Source: DASZKW01 sp035552775
GTDB taxonomy: Bacteria; Actinomycetota; Acidimicrobiia; Acidimicrobiales; Palsa-688
Length of the DNA stretch: 28,204 bases
Direction: 5' to 3'
Assembly: GCA_035552775.1 (NCBI GenBank)
Contig: DASZKW010000088.1
Location: 1-28,204 of the forward strand
The translations under genes and the position numbers were made by a program. The notes beneath the pieces are model-generated. The model did no database searches. It had not been told where the DNA came from and saw only the letters and a program-made list of their open reading frames with translations. Positions 7,327 to 15,238 of this stretch are shown here, piece by piece; within the stretch, counting starts at the first letter, position 1; each line of letters begins with the position of its first letter.

Positions 7327-8187
7327 CTGACCGTCCGCCGCCGCCTCGACGTCGAGCTCGTCCGCCGGGGCCTCGCCCCCAGCCGGAGCCACGCACGCGA
7401 GCTCGTGGCCGCCGGGCACGTCCTCGTCGGGGGAGCCCCCGCCGAGAAGGTCGCCCGCCTGGTCAGCCCGGCAGAGGCGATAGTCGTGGGAGAGCCCGCC
7501 CGCTTCGTCGGTCGCGGTGGCCAGAAGCTGGCGGCCGCTTTGGACGTCTTCGCTGTCGAGGTAGTGGCTCGGCGTGCCCTCGATGCGGGCGCGTCGACGG
7601 GTGGCTTCACCGATTGCCTGCTTCAACACGGTGCCAGCGAGGTCGTCGCCGTCGACGTGGGTCGGGCCCAGCTCCACGAACGCCTGCGGGCCGATCCTCG
7701 GGTTCGGGTGCTCGACCGCACCAACATCCGCACCCTCGAACCGGCCAGCGTCGAGGGGGGGCCATTTCCCCTGGTCGTAGCCGACCTGTCGTTCATCTCC
7801 CTGGTAACCGTGGCCGGCGCTTTGCTTCGCCTCACGTCGGTGGGCGGGGACATGGTGCTGCTCGTGAAGCCGCAGTTCGAAGCGGGTCGCCAGGTCGTGA
7901 GCCGGGGACGCGGCGTGGTGCGGGACCCCGTCGTTTGGGGCCAGGTCATCGAGCGTGTGGGTTGCGCCATGGAGGACGCAGGAGCGGTCATGATGGGGGT
8001 CATGGTCTCGCCCCTGCGTGGCGCCGATGGCAATGTCGAGTTCCTGGCCCATGTGCGGGCCCACCAGCCGAGCGAGCAAACACCGCTGACCGACCGCATC
8101 GATCTGCCTGCGCTCCTGGCACGAGCCACCCCAGGAGCGACCCCAGGAGCCACCCGACGAGCGACCGAGAGGCAACCCGGGTGGTGA
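7327..8187 (+). CDS. tlyA: TlyA-family rRNA 2'-O-methyltransferase (CTG start)
   Basis: The 286-residue product has an S4 RNA-binding domain (residues ~5-60, RRRLDVELVRRGLAPSR) and a FtsJ/RrmJ-like methyltransferase domain with the SAM motif LDAGASTGGFTDCLL and the family motif VADLSFISL. TlyA 2'-O-methylates 16S and 23S rRNA cytidines in mycobacteria. The upstream frame is closed by the TAG at 7315-7317 and offers no ATG, GTG or TTG before GTG 7405, which would delete half the S4 domain. CTG 7327 places the N-terminus exactly level with the known mycobacterial protein (11 residues to the shared EL), so I take it as the start. The C-terminus ends in a 12-nt x4 tandem repeat encoding ATPG-like units. 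nadK overlaps its stop by GTGA. Confidence 0.88.
   Translation: MTVRRRLDVELVRRGLAPSRSHARELVAAGHVLVGGAPAEKVARLVSPAEAIVVGEPARFVGRGGQKLAAALDVFAVEVVARRALDAGASTGGFTDCLLQHGASEVVAVDVGRAQLHERLRADPRVRVLDRTNIRTLEPASVEGGPFPLVVADLSFISLVTVAGALLRLTSVGGDMVLLVKPQFEAGRQVVSRGRGVVRDPVVWGQVIERVGCAMEDAGAVMMGVMVSPLRGADGNVEFLAHVRAHQPSEQTPLTDRIDLPALLARATPGATPGATRRATERQPGW
8125..8172 (+). repeat. 12-nt tandem repeat, four units, in tlyA 3' end
   Basis: Four successive 12-nt units: GCCACCCCAGGA, GCGACCCCAGGA, GCCACCCGACGA, GCGACCGAGAGG. They are in frame and encode ATPG-ATPG-ATRR-ATER beyond the methyltransferase fold. Confidence 0.85.
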
Positions 8188-9029
8188 CCGTAGGGTTCGT
8201 CACCCACAGCATGAGACAGGAGGCGACCACCCTGCTCAAGGACACCACCGAGTGGCTGCGCGAGCAGGGCCACGACGCCCGCGTGCTCGACACCGACGTG
8301 GTCAACCCGTGGCCCGACGCCAACAACCAGCTCCTGGAAAGCGTCGATCTCGCCGTGAGCCTGGGCGGTGACGGGACCATGCTGCGCACGGTGGACCTGG
8401 TCGGCCGGGCCGGCATCCCGGTGCTCGGGGTCAACCTCGGCCACCTCGGTTACCTGACCACTGTCGAGCCAGGGGAGCTCTGCTCCGCCCTGGCCCGCTT
8501 CATCGCCGGTGACTACGGCGTCGAGGCCCGCATGACCCTCGACATAGTTGTTGCCGACAGGGTCACCGGCGCCGAGCGCCTCCGCCACACTGCGCTCAAC
8601 GACGTGGTCCTCACCCGCCCCACGGGTGCCCACACCGTCCACACCGCCCTCACCGTGGGCGGTGCGTCGTTTCTCACCTTCGCCGCTGACTCGCTCATCG
8701 TGGCCAGCCCTACCGGCTCCACTGCGTACAACCTCTCGGCCCGCGGGCCCATCGCGTCGCCCCGGACCCGAGTGCAGATCGTCACGCCGGTGGCACCGCA
8801 CATGCTCTTCGACCGTTCCCTCATCCTGCCCGCCGACGAGGAGATCGGATTCCAGGTCACCGATGACCAACCGGCGGAGTTGGTGGTCGACGGGTGGCCG
8901 GTCGGGACCTTGGAGGTGGGGGAGATCCTGCGCTGCACCGGTGGCAAGCGCGACGCCCTGCTGGTCACCTTCGGTGACCGGGACTTCCACCGCATTCTCA
9001 AGCAGAAGTTCAATCTGGCGGACCGCTGA
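8184..9029 (+). CDS. nadK: NAD kinase
   Basis: The 281-residue product phosphorylates NAD to NADP in the cytoplasm using ATP or polyphosphate. The catalytic GGDGT motif is at 61-65 (SLGGDGTML), followed by GVNLGHLGYLT, the ALND variant of the usual NE/D motif at ~137-140, and the TGSTAY signature at 177-182. Length is typical. The GTG at 8184 overlaps the tlyA TGA (GTGA), and the gene's own TGA overlaps the recN ATG (TGATG), so the three are translationally coupled. The tlyA-nadK-recN order is a standard actinobacterial arrangement. Confidence 0.97.
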   Translation: MTVGFVTHSMRQEATTLLKDTTEWLREQGHDARVLDTDVVNPWPDANNQLLESVDLAVSLGGDGTMLRTVDLVGRAGIPVLGVNLGHLGYLTTVEPGELCSALARFIAGDYGVEARMTLDIVVADRVTGAERLRHTALNDVVLTRPTGAHTVHTALTVGGASFLTFAADSLIVASPTGSTAYNLSARGPIASPRTRVQIVTPVAPHMLFDRSLILPADEEIGFQVTDDQPAELVVDGWPVGTLEVGEILRCTGGKRDALLVTFGDRDFHRILKQKFNLADR

Positions 9030-10831
9030 TGCTCACCGAGCTTCGCGTCCGCAACCTCGGGGTGATCGACGACCTGTCGTTGGTCCTCGGTGGGGGCATG
9101 ACCGCCCTCACCGGCGAGACCGGGGCGGGCAAGACGCTGGTGGTCGAGGCCATCGAGCTACTGCTCGGTGGCAAAGCCGACTCGATCCTCGTTCGGCCCG
9201 GCGCCGACGAGGCCACCGTCGAGGGTCGCTTCCGGGCGCCGGCCGGCGCCGGGGAGCACCACCACGACGCGGCGCCGGCCGGCGCGGGGGTCCACCACCA
9301 GGAGGCGGCCCTTTGGGCGGTCGACGGGTGCCGCCCCCTGGGCAGAGCAGACCCCGCTGACGACGACGGCGAAGAACTGGTGCTCGCCCGCACGGTGCCG
9401 GTCGGCGCCCGTTCCCGGGCCTACGTGGCCGGTCGCATGGCGAGCCTGGCCGCGCTCGGCGAGGCGGGGGCCGAGCTGGTGGACCTGCACGGCCAGCACT
9501 CCCACCAAAGCCTGCTGTCGGGCGCGACCCAACGGGCGGCCCTGGACGCCGCCGGGGCGATCGACACGACCACGGTGGCGGCGGCGCGCCGGCGCCTGAG
9601 GCTCCTCGACGAGGCGTTGGAAGCGTTGGGCGGCGACGCCAGGGGGAGGGCGCGCGAGCTCGACCTGCTCCGCTACCAGCTGGACGAGTTGGACGGCGCC
9701 GCCCTCGACGACCCCGACGAGGACGAGGCCCTGGCCGCCGAGGAGGACCGCCTGGCCGACGCAGTGGCCCACAGGGAGGCGGCGGCAGCCGCCCACGCCA
9801 GCATCGCCGGAGACGAGGGGCCCATCGACCAGGTCGGCGTTGCCGTGTCCCGACTGGCCGGGCGCCGCCCCCTCGCCGCCCTCCACGACCGCCTTCGCCA
9901 GGTCGCCGCAGAGCTGGCGGACGTGGCCAGCGAAGCCCTCGACCTGGCTGACCGCCTCGAGGACGACCCCGAGCGCCTCGCGTTGGTGACGGGACGGCGC
10001 CAGCTGCTGAGGGACCTGCGCCGCAAGTACGGCGAGACCGTCGCCGAGGTGATCGCAGAGCGCGAACGCATCCGGGCGCGCATCGGCGAGCTGGCATCCC
10101 ACGACGAGCGCGCCGCGGCGATCGAAGCGGAACGGCGTGCCGCTGGTGACGCGCTGGTGGGCGCCGAGGAGGCGCTCGGCGCCGCGCGTCGGGCGGCGGC
10201 CCCGGTGCTCGCCGCCGCCGTCGAGGCCCAGCTGCGGGTGCTGGCCATGCCCCGGGCCCGCTTCGAGGTCTCCGTGGGCGACGACAGGGCGGGGGAAGCT
10301 GTCACCTGGCTGCTGTCGGCCAACCCGGGGGAGCCGGCTCTCCCGCTGGCCAAGGTGGCCTCGGGCGGCGAGCTGGCCCGCACCATGCTCGCCGCCCGGC
10401 TGGTCCTCAGCGCCGCCACCGCACCGGTAGGCACCGCCAACGCCCCCGAGCCCGCCAACGCCCCCGAGCCCGCCAGGACTTCGGCGCCATCTTCCCGTCG
10501 ACGGTCGCGGACCCTCGTCTTCGACGAGGTCGACGCCGGCATCGGAGGCGAAGCGGCGCGCTCGGTCGGGCGCGCCCTGGCGGCCCTGGCCCGCCATCAC
10601 CAGGTCCTCGTCGTCACCCACCTGCCGCAGGTGGCCGCATTCGCCGACAACCAGGTGGCGGTGACCAAGGTGATCCGACATGGTCGGACCGTGGCCGTGG
10701 CCCGCCCCGTCGCTGCCGCCGAGCGGGTGGTCGAGCTCTCGCGGATGTTGTCCGGACAGCCCGGAAGCGAAACGGCCCGGCGCCATGCCGAGGAGCTGCT
10801 CGCCATGGCGTCCGGCGAACGAGCGGGCTAG
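9029..10831 (+). CDS. recN: DNA repair protein RecN
   Basis: The 600-residue product is an SMC-like ATPase for double-strand-break repair. Walker A is GETGAGKT (29-36); the central region (~170-430) is long charged helices for the coiled coil; the ABC signature is VASGGELARTM (~442-452) and Walker B LVFDEVDAGIGG (~495-506), then THLPQVAAFAD. Two insertions are unusual. A His-rich stretch at residues 70-93 comes from a 36-nt duplication, and an Ala/Pro/Glu linker at ~468-490 between signature and Walker B contains an exact 18-nt duplication. Both are in frame and all catalytic motifs are intact, so the protein should be functional. It follows nadK with a 1-nt overlap. Confidence 0.96.
   Translation: MLTELRVRNLGVIDDLSLVLGGGMTALTGETGAGKTLVVEAIELLLGGKADSILVRPGADEATVEGRFRAPAGAGEHHHDAAPAGAGVHHQEAALWAVDGCRPLGRADPADDDGEELVLARTVPVGARSRAYVAGRMASLAALGEAGAELVDLHGQHSHQSLLSGATQRAALDAAGAIDTTTVAAARRRLRLLDEALEALGGDARGRARELDLLRYQLDELDGAALDDPDEDEALAAEEDRLADAVAHREAAAAAHASIAGDEGPIDQVGVAVSRLAGRRPLAALHDRLRQVAAELADVASEALDLADRLEDDPERLALVTGRRQLLRDLRRKYGETVAEVIAERERIRARIGELASHDERAAAIEAERRAAGDALVGAEEALGAARRAAAPVLAAAVEAQLRVLAMPRARFEVSVGDDRAGEAVTWLLSANPGEPALPLAKVASGGELARTMLAARLVLSAATAPVGTANAPEPANAPEPARTSAPSSRRRSRTLVFDEVDAGIGGEAARSVGRALAALARHHQVLVVTHLPQVAAFADNQVAVTKVIRHGRTVAVARPVAAAERVVELSRMLSGQPGSETARRHAEELLAMASGERAG
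9236..9307 (+). repeat. 36-nt imperfect tandem duplication in recN
   Basis: Units 9236-9271 and 9272-9307 match at 31 of 36 bases by my count. They encode APAGAGEHHHDA and APAGAGVHHQEA, so the duplication is in frame. Confidence 0.85.
10436..10471 (+). repeat. 18-nt exact tandem duplication in recN
   Basis: GCCAACGCCCCCGAGCCC occurs twice without mismatch and encodes ANAPEP-ANAPEP, inside the linker before Walker B. Confidence 0.9.
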
Positions 10832-10878
10832 AACGACGGGCGAAGCGAGAGTCCCCCGGCAATGGGGCGGCGCTGCGC

Positions 10879-10913
10879 TACGGTGGCCTCGCAGCCGAGC
10901 AGCGACGGGAGGA
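10879..10913 (+). promoter_or_regulatory. pyrG -10 box and ribosome binding site
   Basis: TACGGT (10879-10884) fits TANNNT and would start a ~27-nt leader carrying the strong Shine-Dalgarno GGGAGGA (10907-10913), 4 nt from the TTG start. The 86-bp recN-pyrG gap otherwise holds nothing evident. Confidence 0.55.
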
Positions 10914-10917
10914 TTAC

Positions 10918-12597
10918 TTGGCGAAGCACATCTTCGTCACCGGCGGGGTGTCCAGCTCCCTCGGCAAGGGCCTCACCGCGTCGAGCCTGGGGCGGTTGCT
11001 CAAGAGCAGGGGACTGCGGGTAACCATTCAAAAGCTCGATCCCTACATAAATGTCGACCCCGGCACCATGAACCCCTACGAGCATGGCGAGGTCTTCGTA
11101 ACCGAGGACGGCGGGGAGACCGACCTCGACCTCGGTCACTACGAGCGGTTCATCGATGAGAACCTTTATCGCGACTCCAACGCCACCACCGGCTCGATTT
11201 ACCAGAGCGTCATTGCCAAAGAGCGCCGGGGCGACTTTCTGGGCAAGACCGTCCAGGTCATCCCCCATATCACCGACGAGATCAAAAGCCGTATCAAGCG
11301 CCTCGCCACAGACGATGTCGACGTCGTCATCACCGAGGTCGGCGGCACCGTCGGAGACATCGAGATCCTCCCCTTCCTCGAGGCCATCCGCCAGTTCCGC
11401 AAAGACGTCGGCCGCGACAGCGTTTGCTATGTGCACGTGACCTTGGTTCCTTACCTGGGGCCGTCGGGTGAGCAGAAGACCAAGCCGACACAGCACTCGG
11501 TGACCGAGCTGCGCAGCCGGGGCATCCAGCCAGACGTGATCATCTGTCGCAGCGACCGGAGCATTTCACCGGGCCTTAAACGCAAGATCTCCCTGCTTTG
11601 TGACGTCCCGGTCGAAGCGGTGGTGTCCTGTGTCGACGCCCCCAACCTGTACGAGATCCCCCTCGCCCTCCACGAGGAGGGCCTCGACGACTACGTGTGC
11701 TCCCTGCTGCACTTCGCAGGCACCGACGCCAACGGTGACTCCAGCCATCCCCTCGACCTGTCAGCGTGGGAGCAGTTGGTGGCAAGGGTCGAGGCTGCCG
11801 TGCGTCCCGTTCGCATCGGGCTCATAGGCAAGTACGTCAACCTGGCCGACGCCTACCTCTCGGTGGCCGAGGCGCTGCGACACGGGGGTTACTGGCACGG
11901 CGCGGCCATCAACGTGGAGTGGATCCAAGCCGAGGACGTCGAGGGAATGCTGGCCGAGGGACGCATGCGCGACCTCGACGGCGTGGTCATCCCCGGTGGT
12001 TTCGGCGAGCGAGGGATCGAGGGCAAGATCGCCGCGGCCGGTTACGCACGCGAACACGGGGTGCCGTGCCTCGGGTTGTGCCTGGGCCTGCAGGTGATGA
12101 TCATCTCCTTCGCGCGCGACGAGGCCAAGCTCACCGGGGCCAACTCCCGCGAGTTCGACTCGGTGGCGCCGCACCTGGTGATCGACCTGATGGACGATCA
12201 GCGTGAGGTGGTGGACATGGGAGGCACGATGCGCCTCGGCGTCTACTGGGCAAAGCTCGCCACCGGCTCACAAGTCGCCGCGTCCTATGGCACCGAGCTG
12301 GTATCGGAGCGTCACCGGCATCGCTACGAGGTGAATCCCCGTTACCGGCGCCGCTTGGAGGACGCCGGCCTGGTGTGCTCGGGGACGTCGCCGGACGATC
12401 GCCTGGTGGAGTTCATCGAGCTTCCCGGGCACCCGTTCTGGGTCGGCACCCAGGCCCACCCCGAATTCAAGAGCAGGCCCGACCGGCCCCACCCGCTGTT
12501 TCGGGACCTGGTCGGTGCCGCCCTGGTGCGAGCCGACGGTCGCGCCCCACGGCTCCTCGACATCGACGACCTTGCCCGGGTTCCGCAAACTCGCTGA
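10918..12597 (+). CDS. pyrG: CTP synthase
   Basis: The 559-residue product makes CTP from UTP, ATP and glutamine. The N-terminal synthase domain starts KHIFVTGGVSSSLGKGLTA, with DPYINVDPGTMNPYEHGEV shortly after. The C-terminal class I glutamine amidotransferase domain has the nucleophile C388 in GLCLGLQ, the oxyanion segment PGGFGERG (359-366), and H514/E516 in TQAHPEF. Length is normal. The TTG start is secured by the family's MAKHIFVTGG N-terminus and the GGGAGGA site. The NUDIX gene starts within its last 26 nt. The position between recN and the NUDIX/xerD pair is typical of actinobacteria. Confidence 0.98.
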   Translation: MAKHIFVTGGVSSSLGKGLTASSLGRLLKSRGLRVTIQKLDPYINVDPGTMNPYEHGEVFVTEDGGETDLDLGHYERFIDENLYRDSNATTGSIYQSVIAKERRGDFLGKTVQVIPHITDEIKSRIKRLATDDVDVVITEVGGTVGDIEILPFLEAIRQFRKDVGRDSVCYVHVTLVPYLGPSGEQKTKPTQHSVTELRSRGIQPDVIICRSDRSISPGLKRKISLLCDVPVEAVVSCVDAPNLYEIPLALHEEGLDDYVCSLLHFAGTDANGDSSHPLDLSAWEQLVARVEAAVRPVRIGLIGKYVNLADAYLSVAEALRHGGYWHGAAINVEWIQAEDVEGMLAEGRMRDLDGVVIPGGFGERGIEGKIAAAGYAREHGVPCLGLCLGLQVMIISFARDEAKLTGANSREFDSVAPHLVIDLMDDQREVVDMGGTMRLGVYWAKLATGSQVAASYGTELVSERHRHRYEVNPRYRRRLEDAGLVCSGTSPDDRLVEFIELPGHPFWVGTQAHPEFKSRPDRPHPLFRDLVGAALVRADGRAPRLLDIDDLARVPQTR

Positions 12598-13111
12598 GCA
12601 GCGGGTCTGGGAAGGCCACCTGATCCAGGTAGGCACCGGGACCTTCGAGAGTCCGAGCGGGGACCGCTTCGAGCGCGAGGTGGTCCACCATCCCGGCGCG
12701 GTGGTGGTGGTGCCCTTGCACGACGACGGCCGGGTGACGGTGGTACGCCAGTACCGGGCCGCGATCGACGCCGAGCTGCTCGAGATCCCCGCCGGCAAGC
12801 GCGACGTCGACGGGGAGGAGCCCGAGGTCACCGCCCGGCGCGAACTGGCCGAGGAAGTCGGGCTGGTCGCGGGGCGCATGGAGCTGATGGCCCGGTTCTA
12901 CAACTCGCCCGGGTTCAGCGACGAGCTCACCTACATATACCTGGCCAGGGACCTCGAGGCGGTGGCCAACGACGTCCAGGGGTTCGAGGAGCAGCACATG
13001 ACGGTGTCCAGCGTTGACCTCGCAGACGTAGCCGACCTGGTGCGCAAGGGCGAGATCATCGATGCCAAGACCATCATCGGACTGTCCCTCGCTCGCAACA
13101 TCGCCGGCTGA
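12572..13111 (+). CDS. NUDIX hydrolase, ADP-ribose pyrophosphatase type
   Basis: The 179-residue product resembles ADP-ribose pyrophosphatases: FRKLAEQRVWEG at the N-terminus, VVVVPLHDDGRVTVVRQYR, LLEIPAGKRDVDGEEP and the Nudix-box end ARRELAEEVGL around residues 83-112. It hydrolyses X-linked nucleoside diphosphates with Mg2+; ADP-ribose is the likely but unproven substrate. The TTG at 12572 is the only start that keeps the conserved N-terminus without a long nonhomologous extension, and it overlaps pyrG by 26 nt. xerD follows after 3 nt, so pyrG-NUDIX-xerD is probably one transcript. Confidence 0.92.
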   Translation: MPGFRKLAEQRVWEGHLIQVGTGTFESPSGDRFEREVVHHPGAVVVVPLHDDGRVTVVRQYRAAIDAELLEIPAGKRDVDGEEPEVTARRELAEEVGLVAGRMELMARFYNSPGFSDELTYIYLARDLEAVANDVQGFEEQHMTVSSVDLADVADLVRKGEIIDAKTIIGLSLARNIAG

Positions 13112-13114
13112 AGG

Positions 13115-14077
13115 GTGGAGAAAGGGCACAGCGCGCCCCGGTCATCCCTTTCCCCGCCGCTTTCACTGGCGGGCGAGGAGTTCTTGAGTTGGCTGGCCGT
13201 CGAGCGAGGAAGGGCGGCCAACACCATCGCCGCCTACCGTCGGGACCTTCGTGCGTACGAGGCCTGGCTGCGGGGCAGGGGACTGTCGGTCGATGCGGTG
13301 GGCGAGGCGGCGGTGGCGGACTACATCGCCGTGCTGCGGGGCGCCGGTAGGGCACCAGCATCGGTGGCCCGGGCCGTCGTGGCCCTGCGCTCGATGCATC
13401 GCTTCCTCCTCGACGAGGGCCTCGCCACCTCCGATCCCACCGACGAGCTGGCCACCCCACGGGTCCCCCAGGGCCTGCCCAAGGCGCTGGACGAGGAGGA
13501 GGTCGCCCGCCTGCTCGCCGCCGCTGCGGGGGACGAGCCCCGAGACAGGCGCAACCGGGCCATCCTCGAGGTCCTCTACGGCACCGGGATGCGCATCTCC
13601 GAACTGGTCGGCCTCGACCTGGCCGACGTCTCCCTCGACGAGCGCGCCGCCCGGGTCATCGGCAAGGGGGACAAACAGCGCCTGGTGCCGCTCGGACGCT
13701 TTGCCGCCGACGCCCTGGCCGCCTGGGTGGGCCCCGGCGGCCGGGGGAGCATGGCCCCCCGCCGCTGGGCCCGGCGGGGCGACGCCGAGGCGGTGTTCCT
13801 CAACGCCAGGGGCGGCCGCCTGTCCCGCCAGGGGGCGTGGGGGGTGGTGCGCGCCTACGCCGTGCGGGTCGGCCTGGCCGACCGCCTCACGCCCCACGTC
13901 CTGCGCCACTCGTGCGCCACCCACATGCTCGACCACGGCGCCGACATCCGCGTGGTCCAAGAGCTGCTCGGCCACGCGTCGATCACGACCACCCAGGTGT
14001 ACACCAAGGTGTCCGCCGACCGGCTTCGCCAGGTCTACGAGTCCGCTCATCCCCGTGCCCGGGCGCCGCGGCGGTAG
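13115..14077 (+). CDS. xerD: tyrosine recombinase XerD
   Basis: The 320-residue product is a site-specific tyrosine recombinase that resolves chromosome dimers. An N-terminal SAM-like core-binding domain (~15-105) precedes the catalytic domain (~120-310). Catalytic residues are R160 (GTGMRISEL), K184 (IGKGDKQRLVPLG), H261 and R264 (HVLRHSCATHM), H287 (LGHASI) and Y296 (TTQVYTKVS). All are present. The basic linker GGRGSMAPRRWARR at ~208-221 looks longer than usual. The GTG start lies 3 nt behind the NUDIX stop. Context with pyrG upstream and scpAB downstream favours the housekeeping XerD over a phage integrase. Confidence 0.95.
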   Translation: MEKGHSAPRSSLSPPLSLAGEEFLSWLAVERGRAANTIAAYRRDLRAYEAWLRGRGLSVDAVGEAAVADYIAVLRGAGRAPASVARAVVALRSMHRFLLDEGLATSDPTDELATPRVPQGLPKALDEEEVARLLAAAAGDEPRDRRNRAILEVLYGTGMRISELVGLDLADVSLDERAARVIGKGDKQRLVPLGRFAADALAAWVGPGGRGSMAPRRWARRGDAEAVFLNARGGRLSRQGAWGVVRAYAVRVGLADRLTPHVLRHSCATHMLDHGADIRVVQELLGHASITTTQVYTKVSADRLRQVYESAHPRARAPRR

Positions 14078-14086
14078 CCACACGGT

Positions 14087-14092
14087 TACACT
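14087..14092 (+). promoter_or_regulatory. -10 box of leaderless promoter for DksA/TraR-type gene
   Basis: TACACT ends 7 nt before the ATG at 14100; there is no Shine-Dalgarno site in the 22-nt gap behind xerD. Confidence 0.6.
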
Positions 14093-14099
14093 CGACACG

Positions 14100-14438
14100 A
14101 TGTCCGCTGACGCAACGAAGCCAGACCTTCGAGCCAACCTGGAGGGCGAGCGTGCCTCGCTGCAACGCCAGCTCGCCGAGCTCGGCTACGGGGCTGACGC
14201 GCCGTCCTACGATTCCAACTTCGCTGATTCCAGCCAGGTGACCGCGGAGCGCGGCGAGGTCGAGGCACTGGCCGCCAGCCTCCTGGAGACCCTGGGCCAG
14301 GTCGAGCACGCCCTGGCCAAGTTCGACACCTCGGCCTACGGGACGTGCGAGAGCTGCGGCGGTGAGATCGCTGCCGCGCGCCTCGAAGCCAGGCCCGAAG
14401 CCCGCTACTGCATCTCCTGCGCCGCCGCCCGCCGTTAG
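14100..14438 (+). CDS. DksA/TraR-type zinc-finger protein
   Basis: The 112-residue product has an N-terminal helical hairpin with DSNFADSSQVTAERGEVEAL, then a four-cysteine zinc finger: C83 and C86 (GTCESCGG), C104 and C107 (YCISCAA). This is the TraR/DksA C4 layout; such proteins enter the RNA polymerase secondary channel or act as related small regulators. The helical part is shorter than in DksA and close to actinobacterial short homologues. The ATG at 14100 is set by the -10 box and by the start of similarity. The M50 peptidase gene follows after 24 nt. Confidence 0.88.
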   Translation: MSADATKPDLRANLEGERASLQRQLAELGYGADAPSYDSNFADSSQVTAERGEVEALAASLLETLGQVEHALAKFDTSAYGTCESCGGEIAAARLEARPEARYCISCAAARR

Positions 14439-14462
14439 AGCCCGGCTCGCTCGCCTGGGCGC

Positions 14463-15197
14463 GTGACCAAGCACCGCACCCAGATCCTCGTCGTCGTCGG
14501 CCTGGTGCTCCTGGCCGTCTGGGGCCTGCGCCATGCCGTCGGCGTCAACACCGCCCTGGTCCTGGGCGTCATCATCCCGTCGATCATCCTCCACGAGCTC
14601 GCCCACGGGGTGACCGCCCTGGCCTTCGGTGACGACACCGCCAAGAAGGCGGGGCGCCTGACCCTGAACCCCATCCGCCACGTCGACCCGGTGGGGACCT
14701 TGATCCTGCCCGGGCTGATGGCTCTCTCCGGCCTGGGGGCGTTCGGCTACGCCAAGCCGGTTCCCGTGAATCCGGCGCGCATGCGCAGCCCGCGCAACCA
14801 CAGCCTGGTGGTGAGCCTGGCCGGGCCCGCCACCAACATCGTCCTGGCCCTGGTGTCGGTCGTGGTGTTGCGCTTCGCCCGCCCCGCCGGCACCACCGAG
14901 CAGGTTCGCCTCGCGCTGACGTACGGCTTCAACCTCCTCGGCATCGGCGACCGGCTGCTGTTCCTACTCGGTTTCTTGAACGTGAGCCTGGCCGTCCTCA
15001 ACCTGCTGCCCATCCCGCCCCTGGACGGATCCGCCGTCGTCGAGCGGGTGCTCCCAGCGCGGGCGTGGCCCACCTGGCTCACCATCCGCCGCTACGCCAT
15101 GCCACTGCTCATAGTGGTGTTCCTGCTCGACTCCAGTCGCCTGCAGGCGATTTTCGCTCCCGCCGAGCGCCTGTGGGCCCACCTGCTCGGGGCTTAG
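14463..15197 (+). CDS. M50-family (site-2-protease-like) membrane metallopeptidase
   Basis: The 244-residue product is a small intramembrane zinc peptidase. The zinc site is HELAH (44-48) in a membrane helix, and the third ligand is D188 in NLLPIPPLDGS, both hallmark S2P motifs. Additional membrane segments lie near 8-25, 31-45, 114-136, 160-182 and 210-225. There is no PDZ domain, as in the compact M50B/YwhC-like group. Members cleave membrane-bound regulators or are of unknown role; no anti-sigma factor is seen nearby to suggest a substrate. The GTG start has only weak ribosome binding. It converges with trpS. Confidence 0.9.
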   Translation: MTKHRTQILVVVGLVLLAVWGLRHAVGVNTALVLGVIIPSIILHELAHGVTALAFGDDTAKKAGRLTLNPIRHVDPVGTLILPGLMALSGLGAFGYAKPVPVNPARMRSPRNHSLVVSLAGPATNIVLALVSVVVLRFARPAGTTEQVRLALTYGFNLLGIGDRLLFLLGFLNVSLAVLNLLPIPPLDGSAVVERVLPARAWPTWLTIRRYAMPLLIVVFLLDSSRLQAIFAPAERLWAHLLGA

Positions 15198-15238
15198 GCG
15201 ACGGTGCGGTCAGGCTGGCGGGCGCACAACGGTGCACG

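Noticed and set aside
6712..8175. Open frame antisense to phasin-like gene and tlyA (487 codons)
   Set aside because: Gly/Arg/Leu-repetitive translation mirrors the Lys/Ala codons of the phasin tail; no homology recognised.
7405..8187. GTG 7405 as tlyA start
   Set aside because: It would delete about half the S4 RNA-binding domain, whose conserved residues are encoded just upstream in the same frame.
9158..10786. Long open frame antisense to recN (542 codons)
   Set aside because: High-GC genes with G/C third positions leave antisense frames open; the product shows no recognisable motif while RecN on the other strand is complete.
15204..15227. GTGCG/CGCAC pair between the M50 gene and trpS as a terminator
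   Set aside because: Only 5 bp with a 14-nt loop and no flanking T-tract; could be chance in GC-rich DNA.
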